This document shows, piece after piece, positions 13,565 through 22,057 of a stretch of 64,000 nt of DNA. The position numbers were made by a program, and so were the translations under genes. Within the stretch, counting starts at the first letter, position 1. Each line of letters starts with the position of its first letter. Below the pieces are notes generated by a model, which saw only the letters and a program-made list of their open reading frames with translations, was not told the origin of the DNA and searched no databases. Origin of the DNA: an uncultured Bacteroidales bacterium (lineage in GTDB: Bacteria; Bacteroidota; Bacteroidia; Bacteroidales; P3); assembly GCA_937884485.1 (NCBI GenBank), contig CALGCG010000057.1:1-64000 (forward strand), given 5' to 3'.

Positions 13565-15976
13565 CTATTGGTATAAAGGAATTATGTACTCTCCAGGACC
13601 GACAGTGCGCTCGTAGCGGCTACCGGGGTACACCGTGGCGGTGGTACCAGTGGGAACTACGAGTTTAACACTCTTAACTTTCGACTTTTCACTTTTAACT
13701 TCCACCTTGATGTCACCGTATTGTGTAGGCTTGGTGCAACGCACCCATTCAATTCCGTTGCATGGCTGCGGGTCGACGAAGAAATGCTTGTAGCCGGGCT
13801 GTTCGGAATCGGGGCGGATGCCGGCGAGGGCCTGGTAGAACCAGATGCCGATGCCGTTGTAGCAGTTGTGCACGCGGCTGCGGTCCTCCTTGCCGGGGCG
13901 GCCGCAGTCCCACGACTCCCAGGTGGTGAATGCGTTATTGTGTGATTGCGTTATTGCGTTAGTGATTGCCGCGTCAGCACTTACGCATTGACGCATTAAC
14001 GCACTAACGCATTCAGTATCCATCATATTCAGGTAGCCGGGGTAGTCGGGCTGGCGCAGGAGGGTGGCCATGAGGTCGGCCTGCCTTTCGCGGATGCACC
14101 ATTCGGTGAAGACGGGGGTGCCCATGAGGCCGAAGGCTACGTGGTCGCGGTAGCGGCCGTGGATGTCTTTGATTAATTGCGCCTTTACGGCGGCGGCGGT
14201 GGCGCTGTCGGGCGGTACGCCCATCAGCAGGGCGTAGGCCATATCGAGCGGGGTGCCGTTGGCGTAATAATGGCGCGTCGGCATCTTGTCGGCATTGGTG
14301 TCCACATGGTAGAAATGGCGGTGGATGGCGTCGACAACGAGCTCCCGCCTTTCGGCGAAACGGTTCGCCTCGGAGGTAAGTCCCCTCATGCGCGCCATCC
14401 GCTCCATGTCGCCGAGGCATTCGGCGATGAAGCAGCTGTTGGCATGCAGCACGCTCTCGCCACCCTTGTCGACCCCTTCGGGCACAGCCCAGTCGCCGAG
14501 GAACCATGCGTGTCGCTCGGTGTCGGGCCACGGTTGCAGGATGCCGTCGGATTGATTGCCGTTTTCTCCACTTCGGTCGCAATCGGCATCCACGCTGTGC
14601 CGTTCAATGTAGTCCATCCAACGTTTCATATCTTTATAGTGGCGGTAGATGAGCGTGGGATCGCCATAGTTGAGGTAGGTGCGCCAGGGGGCTTTGACGA
14701 TGAAGCCCTGCCAGTAGGGGCCGCCGCCGGTGCGGAAGGCAGGAGCTACGTAGGGCAGGTCGCCCGTGCTGTCCAGCGCATCTTGCCAGGCCTGCATCCA
14801 CTGGCGGTAGGTGTCGCGCACGTCCCAGAGGGTCTGCAGGGTGTTGGTCGACGAGTTGCCGTCGCCGCCGTAGCCCATGCGCTCTATGTGCGGGCAGTCG
14901 ACCATATAGCCACTGAAAGTGAGGCAGCTGAGGGTGTACTTCACCATGTCGTGGATGGCGTTCAGCCGTGGGTCGCTGCACTCAAAGGTGGCACCGCCCG
15001 CAGGGTCGACGGCGCTGATTTGCAGGGCGCGGGCTGAGACCACACTTGCACCTTTGACACGGACGTAGCGGAACGAGTGGGTGTGGAAGCGGTTGGTGAA
15101 GTGGATGTCGTCGTCGCCCGAGCCGTCGCTGACGTAGATGTCGGTCTCGGTATGTGGAGGCTTGGCATCGAGGTGGTCGAGGTATTCCATGGTTATCGAG
15201 TCGCCTTCGGGGATAGGGAGACAGTCGAGTTGGAACCAGCCTGTCACCACGCGGCCGAAGTCGAAGAGGAGCGTGCCGTCGGGCAGGGTGTCGACCGATT
15301 GAGGCTGCGGTCCGCCAACAATTCGGTTGCCTTTGAATTCCTGTGATGCAATCGCAGGCTGGCAGCCTGCGTCCCAAATGGTTGCCGGGCGCCAGGTTTC
15401 CTTGACGCGGGCGTCGTAGCGCTCGCCGCCGAACTGCAGGGGCTGCCAGCTGCCGGTGTAGCTGTAGGGAGACGGCGAGGCCTCCCAGGTGCTGTCGGTG
15501 CTGGCAAGGATGTAGATAAGACCGCATTCGCCGTCGCTCACACTACGTTCCACCACGGCCCGGGCTACCGCCGGGGTGCCGTATATGCGCCCCCAGCCCT
15601 GTCCGATCCAGAGCATCAGCTCGTTGTCGCCCTCGCGCACGAGGTCGGTGATGTCGTAGGTCACCTCCAGCGCCCGTCGGTCGAGCTGGCTGACGGCGGG
15701 CTGCAACACCTTGTCGTCGACCATGATGTCGTTTACATACACCTCGTGGTAGCCGAGCGAGACGACGCGGAGGCTGAACGTGACGCTATGGCCGACGACA
15801 GGTGCAAGGTCGGCGCGCTCCACCTCGAACGTGGTGCGCAGCATGGGTGTCTCGGCCCAGCCGCCGTCGGTGCGGCAGCCGATGAAGTGAGCTCGGCGAC
15901 CTTGTGGAGCCAACTGCTGGGCAAGGAGCGGAGCCGGCAACAGCAGCAGGACAATTAGCAGTTTCAACCTTTTCAT
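13565..15976 (-). CDS. GH78 family alpha-L-rhamnosidase, secreted
   Basis: 803 residues with a signal peptide (MKRLKLLIVLLLLPAPLLAQ). N-terminal beta-domains (EVYVNDIMVDDKVLQP; LMLWIGQGWGRIYG) precede the catalytic (alpha/alpha)6 barrel. The family signature is VDCPHIERMGYGGDGNSST (about 355-375), the counterpart of DCPQRDERxGWxGD in the neighbour. C-terminal beta-domain: GYKHFFVDPQP ... EWVRCTKPTQYG. It should release rhamnose from oligosaccharides, probably in the periplasm. The neighbouring GH78 gene follows 4 bases downstream. Two low-complexity inserts (13655-13705 coding KSEKSKVKS, and 13930-14010) and a palindrome at 15354 interrupt it in frame. Confidence 0.88.
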   Translation of the reverse strand: MKRLKLLIVLLLLPAPLLAQQLAPQGRRAHFIGCRTDGGWAETPMLRTTFEVERADLAPVVGHSVTFSLRVVSLGYHEVYVNDIMVDDKVLQPAVSQLDRRALEVTYDITDLVREGDNELMLWIGQGWGRIYGTPAVARAVVERSVSDGECGLIYILASTDSTWEASPSPYSYTGSWQPLQFGGERYDARVKETWRPATIWDAGCQPAIASQEFKGNRIVGGPQPQSVDTLPDGTLLFDFGRVVTGWFQLDCLPIPEGDSITMEYLDHLDAKPPHTETDIYVSDGSGDDDIHFTNRFHTHSFRYVRVKGASVVSARALQISAVDPAGGATFECSDPRLNAIHDMVKYTLSCLTFSGYMVDCPHIERMGYGGDGNSSTNTLQTLWDVRDTYRQWMQAWQDALDSTGDLPYVAPAFRTGGGPYWQGFIVKAPWRTYLNYGDPTLIYRHYKDMKRWMDYIERHSVDADCDRSGENGNQSDGILQPWPDTERHAWFLGDWAVPEGVDKGGESVLHANSCFIAECLGDMERMARMRGLTSEANRFAERRELVVDAIHRHFYHVDTNADKMPTRHYYANGTPLDMAYALLMGVPPDSATAAAVKAQLIKDIHGRYRDHVAFGLMGTPVFTEWCIRERQADLMATLLRQPDYPGYLNMMDTECVSALMRQCVSADAAITNAITQSHNNAFTTWESWDCGRPGKEDRSRVHNCYNGIGIWFYQALAGIRPDSEQPGYKHFFVDPQPCNGIEWVRCTKPTQYGDIKVEVKSEKSKVKSVKLVVPTGTTATVYPGSRYERTVGPGEYIIPLYQ
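13655..13705 (-). repeat. Degenerate short tandem repeat inside the GH78 gene
   Basis: Minus-strand GAAGTTAAAAGTGAAAAG-type units of 8-10 bases encode VEVKSEKSKVKSVKL near the C-terminus. The run is purine-rich and unlike the surrounding GC-rich codons. Confidence 0.55.
13930..14012 (-). repeat. Octamer repeats in inverted arrangement inside the GH78 gene
   Basis: Plus strand: TGCGTTAT-type octamers (13933-13965) face ACGCATTA-type octamers (13982-14012), so the two halves are roughly reverse complements. All stays in frame, encoding ECVSALMRQCVSADAAITNAITQ. It could extrude as a hairpin. Confidence 0.55.
15354..15370 (-). repeat. In-gene GC palindrome, copy f
   Basis: GCAGGCTGGCAGCCTGC, two 8-base arms around one G, read in frame as DAGCQPAI. 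The same 17 bases occur at 45732 inside cinA in another frame. Confidence 0.65.
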
Positions 15977-16000
15977 GGCGTTTGCGGTTCGTATCTTCGA

Positions 16001-16109
16001 CCTATCATGTTCTTCCCTCGAAGAGGATGGTAAGAGGCGGGTAAGACCGAGGTAAGAAGATGGGAAGAAGATGATAGGGTAAAGGTGCTGGTTATCAGTT
16101 AATTATGTG
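16001..16109 (+). repeat. 11-bp phased dispersed element, copy A
   Basis: CCTATCATGTTCTTCC at the left mirrors GGAAGAAGATGATAGG at the right (one mismatch). Between them GG(T/G)AAGA units start at 16029, 16040, 16051 and 16062, an exact 11-base period, the last two being GGTAAGAAGAT and GGGAAGAAGAT. A conserved tail GGTGCTGGTTATCAG...TTATGTG ends near 16109. It sits between the sstT stop and the start of the GH78 gene. Confidence 0.8.
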
Positions 16110-16141
16110 GCAATTTGTTTGGTTCTTCAATTTGCTGTAAA

Positions 16142-17395
16142 TCAGTCTGTTGGCAAATCCGTTTTTCCCGGATTCCGGTTGTGTTTTTTCCGGTCGTAGT
16201 ATTCGGCGGTGGCGGTGAAGAAGGCGTCGCCGCTGGAGTTGAGTGCCGTCTCGACCGAGTCCTGCACCACGCCGACGATGAAGCCGATGGCTACGGCCTG
16301 CATGGCCACGTCGTTGCCGATGCCGAAGAAGGAGCACGCCATGGGGATGAGCAGCAGGGAGCCGCCGGCCACGCCCGAGGCGCCGCAGGCGCCGAGGGTG
16401 GCTATGATGCTGAGGAAGAGGGCCGAGGCGAAGCTGACATCGATGCCCACCGTGTGGGCCACAGCCAGCGAGAAGACGGTGATGGTCACCGCCGCGCCGT
16501 CCATGTTGATGGTGGCGCCCAGCGGGATGCTGACGGAGTAGAACTCCTCGTCGAGGCCCAGTTTCTTGCACAGCGCCATGTTGATGGGGATATTGGCCGC
16601 CGACGAGCGGGTGAAGAAGGCCTGCAGGCCGCTCTCCTTGAGGCAGGTGAAGAGTAGGGGATAGGGGTTCTGCTTGAGCATGAGGAAGGAGATGAGGGGG
16701 TTGAAGATGAACGTGTTGGCCAGCATGCAGCCCACGAGGAGCAGCAGCAGGTGGCCGTAGGTGGTGAAGATCGCGAGGCCGTTCTCGCTCACGGTGCTGA
16801 ACACCAGGCCGAGGATGCCGAAGGGGGCGAACTGGATGACCCATTTCACCACGCGCGTCACCACGGTGCTGAGGTCGTGCACCACGTTGACCGTGGCCTT
16901 GGAGGCCATGGTTTTCAACGCTATGCCGAGGATGATGCTCCAGAAGAGGATGGCGATGTAGTTGGCGTTGGCGATGGCGGCCACGGGGTTGGCCACCATG
17001 GAGGTGAGCAGGTTGGTGAACACCTCGGCCAGCGACCCGGCCTCAGGCTCGACGTCGGCCACCTCGCCCAGCTCCAGCGTCACGGGGAAGAGCATGCTGC
17101 CCGCTACGGCGCAGAGGGCGGCGATGAAGGTGGAAAGCAGATAGCGCGAAATGACGGTGCGGAAGCGTGGCCCCAGCCCGCTGCCGGCTTTGGCGATGCT
17201 GCTCATGACAAGCACGGCCACCAGCACCGGGGCTATGCCCTTGAGGGCGGAGACGAACATGCGGCCCAGGATAGCGATGCCCGTCCACTGCGGCAGCAGC
17301 AGACCCAGCGTGGCGCCGACGACCAGGCCGATGAAGATGCGCAGCATGAGGCTGACGGAGGTGTACTTGGTGAGTATTTGCTTGAAGATGTTCAT
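16142..17395 (-). CDS. sstT: Serine/threonine:sodium symporter SstT
   Basis: 417 residues, matching the ~410 of SstT within the dicarboxylate/amino acid:cation symporter family. The start MNIFKQILTKYTSVSLMLRIFIGLVVG, the segment APVLVAVLVMSSIAKAG, the reentrant-loop region FFTRSSAANIPINM (serine-rich motif) and the substrate/sodium-site stretch SIPLGATINMDGAAVTI are all present, with about eight hydrophobic segments. It imports serine and threonine with Na+ across the inner membrane. It lies within the leftward glycan block, 21 bases after the GH97 gene, but its substrate has no obvious link to glycans. Confidence 0.92.
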   Translation of the reverse strand: MNIFKQILTKYTSVSLMLRIFIGLVVGATLGLLLPQWTGIAILGRMFVSALKGIAPVLVAVLVMSSIAKAGSGLGPRFRTVISRYLLSTFIAALCAVAGSMLFPVTLELGEVADVEPEAGSLAEVFTNLLTSMVANPVAAIANANYIAILFWSIILGIALKTMASKATVNVVHDLSTVVTRVVKWVIQFAPFGILGLVFSTVSENGLAIFTTYGHLLLLLVGCMLANTFIFNPLISFLMLKQNPYPLLFTCLKESGLQAFFTRSSAANIPINMALCKKLGLDEEFYSVSIPLGATINMDGAAVTITVFSLAVAHTVGIDVSFASALFLSIIATLGACGASGVAGGSLLLIPMACSFFGIGNDVAMQAVAIGFIVGVVQDSVETALNSSGDAFFTATAEYYDRKKHNRNPGKTDLPTD

Positions 17396-17416
17396 AGTGG
17401 TGGATATATTTGTGGT

Positions 17417-19501
17417 TTAGTTGATTTTTATGACGAAACCGCCGCCTGGGGCGAGGTGGATTTTCAGAGCGGAAGAGTCCGAGAGGAAAGAGATAACATT
17501 ATAGTCGCTGCCCTTGCGGTGGGCGTTGATACCGTCAGAGAATATCGTCAAGTTATCCGCGGCTGCCATTCCACAAACAGGCATCTGAGGTTCGTCGGCA
17601 TCGGCATTGTGTAGTACGGAGAGGTCGATTTCGACGTCCCGTTCTGTCCAGTTGGTGATGCCGCCGATGTACCATGTGTTGCCTTTGCGGCGGGCGGTGA
17701 CGATGTACTCGCCCACCTCGCCCTGCAGCACGCGCGTCTCGTCCCACACGGTGGGTATCTCCGCCAAGAAGCGCGTGTAGTCGGGCTCGCGCTCATAGTG
17801 CGTAGGCGAGTCGCAGAGCATGTTGAGCGGCGACTCCAGCACGATGTAGAGCGCCAGCTGGTGGCAGCGGGTGCCTTGGCTCATGGGCTCCATCCAGCAG
17901 GGGTGGTAGTTCCACTTGCCGCCGTTGAGCATGGCGCCCTGCGTGTAGTCCATCGGCCCCGCCGCCTGGCGGATGAAGGGTATCTCGCAGTCGTAGCGCA
18001 TCTGGTCCACGGTGGTCGGGGCCCACTTCATCTGCTCCAGTCCGAAGACGCCCTCGAAGTTGAGCACGTTTGGGTAGGTGCGTGTGAATCCCGCGGGCTT
18101 GAAGGCGCCGTGGAAGTCGACCAGCAGGTGGTGCTTGGCGCAGGTCTCCGCTGCACGGCGGTAGAAGTCGACGGCGAGCTGGTCGTCGCGGTCCATAAAG
18201 TCGATCTTGAAGCCTTTGACGCCCATCTGGCTATAGTGCTCACACACGCGCTCCATATCCCTTTCAAAGGCATAGTAGCCGGCCCAGAGGATGATGCCGA
18301 CATTCCTTTCTTTGGCATACTGCACCAGCATGGGCAGGTCAATCTCGGGCACCACCCGGAAGAGGTCGGCCTCGCCGTTGACGGCCCAGCCCTCGTCGAG
18401 GATGACGTATTCGATGCCATACTTGGAGGCGAAGTCGATGTAGTGCTTGTAGGTGTCGTTGTTCACTCCGGCAGGGAAATCGACGCCGCTGATGTTAAAG
18501 CAGTTCCACCACTCCCAGGCCACCTTGCCGGGCTTTATCCAGCTGATGTCGTCCACCCGCGACGGTTCCGCCAGCAGGTAGCTCAGGTTGTTCATCGCTA
18601 TCTCGGTGTCAGTGCCCACCATCATGATGCGCCAGGGAAAGACCTTGCTGCGGTCCATCTCGGCGATGTAGTCCTCGCGCTCCTTCACCAGCAGCTGGAG
18701 GTTGTTGTGTCCTCCCTGCTCCACGCGGCGGGGCAAGGGGGCGTGATCACCCATCAACGGGCGGCCTCCCGTGCCATGCAGATACAGGCCCGGATAGTCG
18801 AGCAGCGCCGACTCGGTGATGCACACCTTCACGCCATTGTCGCAATGCACCATCAGCGGCAGGAAGCAGAGGCGACTCTGGTCGAGCTGTGAAAGTGGTA
18901 GTGTGGTGTACTGGCTCTCGAACGAAGTGCTGTACTGCACCTCGTGGTGAAGCGTTAGTTTGGTGTAGTGATTCTCTAACGAAGGTCTGTACTGCTCCTC
19001 GTAGCGAAGCGAGTCGAACTTGACATAAGGCACAGTGGCGGTCCAGTCGCCGTAGAAACTGTAATCCACCTTTTCCTTATTCACACGTCCGGGCTTCCCT
19101 TCCCACACAAAGCGATAGGCAATGCCCTCGTTGTAGGCGCGGAAGACGAGCGAGAGGCCCTCCTTCAGGTGCAGGGTCAGCTCGTTGCAGTGGTTTCGCA
19201 TAGTGGCCTGACGTGTGAAGGGCGAAGCCACTGTCTCGTCGATGGTACGACGGGTCACCTTCCTCACAGTCAGCGCGTCGAATGTCTTGCCACCCTGCGA
19301 GTGCTCGATATCTATTAGGGAGGGGCGCAACAGCTGTATGTCGCCAAGATAAACGTAATAGTGTACGACTAAATCGTCAGTCCAGATATGCGCCACCAGC
19401 CGCCCGTCGGGCGAGGCGAGGGTGTAGGTTTTCTCTTTGGCTGCGGCGGAGAGCGACAGCAGAAGCAGGAAACTCAGGAGGATGGGCTTAATGGTTTTCA
19501 T
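17417..19501 (-). CDS. GH97 family glycoside hydrolase, predicted retaining type
   Basis: 694 residues with a signal peptide (MKTIKPILLSFLLLLSLSAAAK). GH97 layout: N-terminal beta-sandwich (TLASPDGRLVAHIW), TIM barrel starting near SWIKPGKVAWEWWN, then YVILDEGWAV, GIILWAGYY, GFKIDFMDRDDQ and VDFHGAFKPAGFTRTYPN, and a C-terminal beta-domain. The family contains inverting alpha-glucosidases (SusB type, two glutamates) and retaining enzymes that use an aspartate on the KxDF strand. Here the HEA and NES glutamate motifs are replaced (HGA, NFEG) while KIDFMD is present, so I infer a retaining enzyme, possibly alpha-galactosidase-like. Followed by sstT; preceded 12 bases upstream by another GH97. 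Confidence 0.9.
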   Translation of the reverse strand: MKTIKPILLSFLLLLSLSAAAKEKTYTLASPDGRLVAHIWTDDLVVHYYVYLGDIQLLRPSLIDIEHSQGGKTFDALTVRKVTRRTIDETVASPFTRQATMRNHCNELTLHLKEGLSLVFRAYNEGIAYRFVWEGKPGRVNKEKVDYSFYGDWTATVPYVKFDSLRYEEQYRPSLENHYTKLTLHHEVQYSTSFESQYTTLPLSQLDQSRLCFLPLMVHCDNGVKVCITESALLDYPGLYLHGTGGRPLMGDHAPLPRRVEQGGHNNLQLLVKEREDYIAEMDRSKVFPWRIMMVGTDTEIAMNNLSYLLAEPSRVDDISWIKPGKVAWEWWNCFNISGVDFPAGVNNDTYKHYIDFASKYGIEYVILDEGWAVNGEADLFRVVPEIDLPMLVQYAKERNVGIILWAGYYAFERDMERVCEHYSQMGVKGFKIDFMDRDDQLAVDFYRRAAETCAKHHLLVDFHGAFKPAGFTRTYPNVLNFEGVFGLEQMKWAPTTVDQMRYDCEIPFIRQAAGPMDYTQGAMLNGGKWNYHPCWMEPMSQGTRCHQLALYIVLESPLNMLCDSPTHYEREPDYTRFLAEIPTVWDETRVLQGEVGEYIVTARRKGNTWYIGGITNWTERDVEIDLSVLHNADADEPQMPVCGMAAADNLTIFSDGINAHRKGSDYNVISFLSDSSALKIHLAPGGGFVIKIN

Positions 19502-19513
19502 AGGGAAGGTGGT

Positions 19514-21916
19514 TTATTTTATCTCGCGAATCGAAACGGCGAAGCCGCCGCAGGGGGCCATGCGGAGCTTCAGTTTGCTCTTCTTGGTGACCGTCTTCTT
19601 GGTGATGGTGTATGCCTTGGGGTTGTAGCCCTCCTTCTGGGCGGCCTCCCAGCCAATATGCACATCCGACACATAGCCACTGGCGTCTTTGGAGTCGGCG
19701 TAGATGGTGGCCTCGTATTTTACGCCGGGCTTCAGGAAGTCGAGCTTCACCTCCACCTCGCGGGCCTGCTCGTCGGTGACACCGCCGACGTACCAGACGT
19801 CCAGCGGAGCTATAGTTTCTATAGTTCCTATAGCGGCATCGAGACCATAGACGAAGCAGGCGGTGTTGCTGATGACGCCTTTCTTGCCGTCGGCGAGGGT
19901 GCCCACGCCGTCGGCGGCGAGGTTGAGGGTGGAGGTCTTCGGATGGCGGGCGGTGACGATATAGTCGCCGATTTCGGCGGCTATATAAATGCTGGTGTCC
20001 CAGTCGACGGCCACATCCTTGATGAATTGGAAGGCGTCCATGTGGGGCTCGTAGTGCTCGGGGAAGTCGGCGGCCATCTGCAGCGGCGAGTAGAAGGTAA
20101 CGTACAATCCCAGCTGGTTGCAAATCGTGTGGCGCATCAGGTCCTTGTTCCACGGGGCATTCTTCTCCATGTCGGTCTCGAAGATGCCGGGCGTGTAGTC
20201 CATCGGGCCGCCCTGCAGACGCGTGAAGGGCAGGATGGTGGTGTGGCCGGGATTGATGCGGCCGCGGAACTCGGTGCCCATAGCGCTCTCGTTGCCAATC
20301 ATGTTGGGCCACGTGCGGCACAATCCCGTGGGGCGCACCGCCTCGTGGGCGTTGACCATAATCTTGTGCTTCGCGGCTTCGACGATGGCGCGGTGGTAGT
20401 GGTTGATGATGGGCTGGCTGTAGTGGTGCTCGCCGTGGGGCACAATGCGGCCCACGTAGCCGCTCTTGACGGCGTCATAGCCATACTTATTCATCAGCGT
20501 GTAGGCCGGCTCCATGAAGCGCTCGTAGTTGCTCACCGACGAACTGCTCTCGTGGTGCATAATCAGGCGGATGCCCTTGCGGTGGGCATACTCGTTCAGC
20601 GCCGGCAGGTCGAAGTCGGGGTAGGGTGTCTGGAAGTCGAAGACGTAGTCTTTGTCCTTGCCGTACCAGTCTTCCCAGCCGATGTTCCAACCCTCGATGA
20701 GGAGGGCGTCGAAACCGTGCTCGGCGGCGAAGTCGATGTAGCGGCGCACGTTGGCGTTGTTGGCCCCGTGGCGGCCGTGGGGCTTGGCCTTGGTGTAGTC
20801 GGTGGTGGAGCCTTGCAGCGAGGGCGGCAGCGAGGGGTCGCCGGGGAGACGGACGGAGGGGAAGTCGTTGGTGTAGCCCCAGGTGCTGTGGTCGGAGATC
20901 ATCTCCCACCAGACGCCCATATACTTCACCGGGTGTATCCAGCTGACGTCCTCCAGGGCGCAAGGCTCGTTGAGGTTGAGTATGAGACGCGAACGCAGCA
21001 CGTCGGTGGCCTTCTCGCACACCTGGACGGTGCGCCAGGGGGTGTAGCAGGGCGACTGCAGTCGACCCACATAGCCCGTGGCGTCAGGCGTGAGGTGCAC
21101 CTTGAGAGAGAATGTGTTCTCGTCGAGGTCGAGGTTCATGGTGGGGAAGTCGAGCACGGCGGCCTCGTGGATGTTGATGTAGAGGCCGTCGTCGGTCTTC
21201 ATCTGCAGGGCGGTCTGCAGGGCGGTCTCGGAAAAACTCTTCCAGGGCCAGCCGCCGGTGAGGTGGGGGTTGTTGTGCAGACGGCGCACCTCGCTCAGGC
21301 GGCTCTGGGTGTAGTTGAACTCCTGCGTGTCGTAGTCGCCGGGAATCCACCATGCCGTGTGGTCGCCGGTGAGGCAGAACTCCGTCAGCTCGTCGGTGAG
21401 CCAGAAGGTCACCAGCGAGTTATATACCGGTTTCGACAAGTCCTGTTCTACTCCAACGGTTGACTCGAACTCGTAGCGGAACCCCAAGCCGTCGTCGTAG
21501 AGGCGGAAGCGGATATCCATCACCGTGGGTTTGTCCACCCGCTTGCCCTCGTGGTCGAGGTAGAAGTCCTGTTGCAGCGTGACGCAGAGCTCGTTGTATC
21601 GGTTGCGGATGTTGGCCTCCTCGCCCCAGACGGGCTGCCACGTCTCGTCGAAGGAGTTGCGCTGCACATGGCTCACGCTGAAGCCGCTGGCGAGGTCGCT
21701 CTTGCGCCATTCGAGGGTGAAGCCCATGCGCGATGGCTGCATCACCGCCTTGCTGTCGCGGTAGAGGCTGTAAAAGGGTTTTCCGTCGCGCAGCTCGAAG
21801 CGCATCTCCATGCGCCCGTCCGGACTCTTCAGCGGCTTGACTGTCGTTGTCTCGTAGGCCCAAAGCGAGGCTTCTGCCAGCACCAGTGAGAGGAAAAATA
21901 GAAATACTCGTTTCAT
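19514..21916 (-). CDS. GH97 family alpha-glucosidase, predicted inverting (SusB-like)
   Basis: 800 residues. The ATG at 21914-21916 is preferred to the one at 21949 because it opens a signal peptide (MKRVFLFFLSLVLAEASLWA). Beta-sandwich KSPDGRMEMRFELRDGKP, barrel WIHPVKYMGVWWEM, DALLIEGWNIGWEDW, VKSGYVGRIVPHGEHHYSQ, then VNAHEAVRPTG and GNESAMGTE. The HEA and NES glutamates correspond to the catalytic pair of inverting GH97 enzymes such as SusB, so this enzyme likely inverts at alpha-glucosidic bonds, in contrast to its neighbour. Probably periplasmic. A nine-base repeat at 19805-19840 adds IGTIETIAPL in frame. Confidence 0.9.
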   Translation of the reverse strand: MKRVFLFFLSLVLAEASLWAYETTTVKPLKSPDGRMEMRFELRDGKPFYSLYRDSKAVMQPSRMGFTLEWRKSDLASGFSVSHVQRNSFDETWQPVWGEEANIRNRYNELCVTLQQDFYLDHEGKRVDKPTVMDIRFRLYDDGLGFRYEFESTVGVEQDLSKPVYNSLVTFWLTDELTEFCLTGDHTAWWIPGDYDTQEFNYTQSRLSEVRRLHNNPHLTGGWPWKSFSETALQTALQMKTDDGLYINIHEAAVLDFPTMNLDLDENTFSLKVHLTPDATGYVGRLQSPCYTPWRTVQVCEKATDVLRSRLILNLNEPCALEDVSWIHPVKYMGVWWEMISDHSTWGYTNDFPSVRLPGDPSLPPSLQGSTTDYTKAKPHGRHGANNANVRRYIDFAAEHGFDALLIEGWNIGWEDWYGKDKDYVFDFQTPYPDFDLPALNEYAHRKGIRLIMHHESSSSVSNYERFMEPAYTLMNKYGYDAVKSGYVGRIVPHGEHHYSQPIINHYHRAIVEAAKHKIMVNAHEAVRPTGLCRTWPNMIGNESAMGTEFRGRINPGHTTILPFTRLQGGPMDYTPGIFETDMEKNAPWNKDLMRHTICNQLGLYVTFYSPLQMAADFPEHYEPHMDAFQFIKDVAVDWDTSIYIAAEIGDYIVTARHPKTSTLNLAADGVGTLADGKKGVISNTACFVYGLDAAIGTIETIAPLDVWYVGGVTDEQAREVEVKLDFLKPGVKYEATIYADSKDASGYVSDVHIGWEAAQKEGYNPKAYTITKKTVTKKSKLKLRMAPCGGFAVSIREIK
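19805..19840 (-). repeat. Nine-base tandem repeat inside the GH97 gene
   Basis: CTATAGTTT-CTATAGTTC-CTATAG, in frame, coding the IGTIETIA stretch near the C-terminal beta-domain. Confidence 0.5.
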
Positions 21917-21952
21917 ATTGCTGTTTTTCAGTTTTTTGATTCGTTCCATGCA

Positions 21953-22057
21953 CCTATCATCTTCTTCCGGAGCAGAGGTGGGGAATAAGAGGGTAAGAGG
22001 AGGGTAAGAAGATGGGAAGAAGATGATAGGATAAGTGTACTGTTTATCAATTGATTA
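21953..22057 (+). repeat. 11-bp phased dispersed element, copy B
   Basis: Left end CCTATCATCTTCTTCC and right end GGAAGAAGATGATAGG are perfect 16-base inverted repeats. Between them are four 11-base units ending GGTAAGAAGAT, GGGAAGAAGAT. The tail GTACTGTTTATCAATTGATTA overlaps the end of the adjacent GT84/GH94 gene and contains its TGA stop (22047-22049). Confidence 0.8.
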
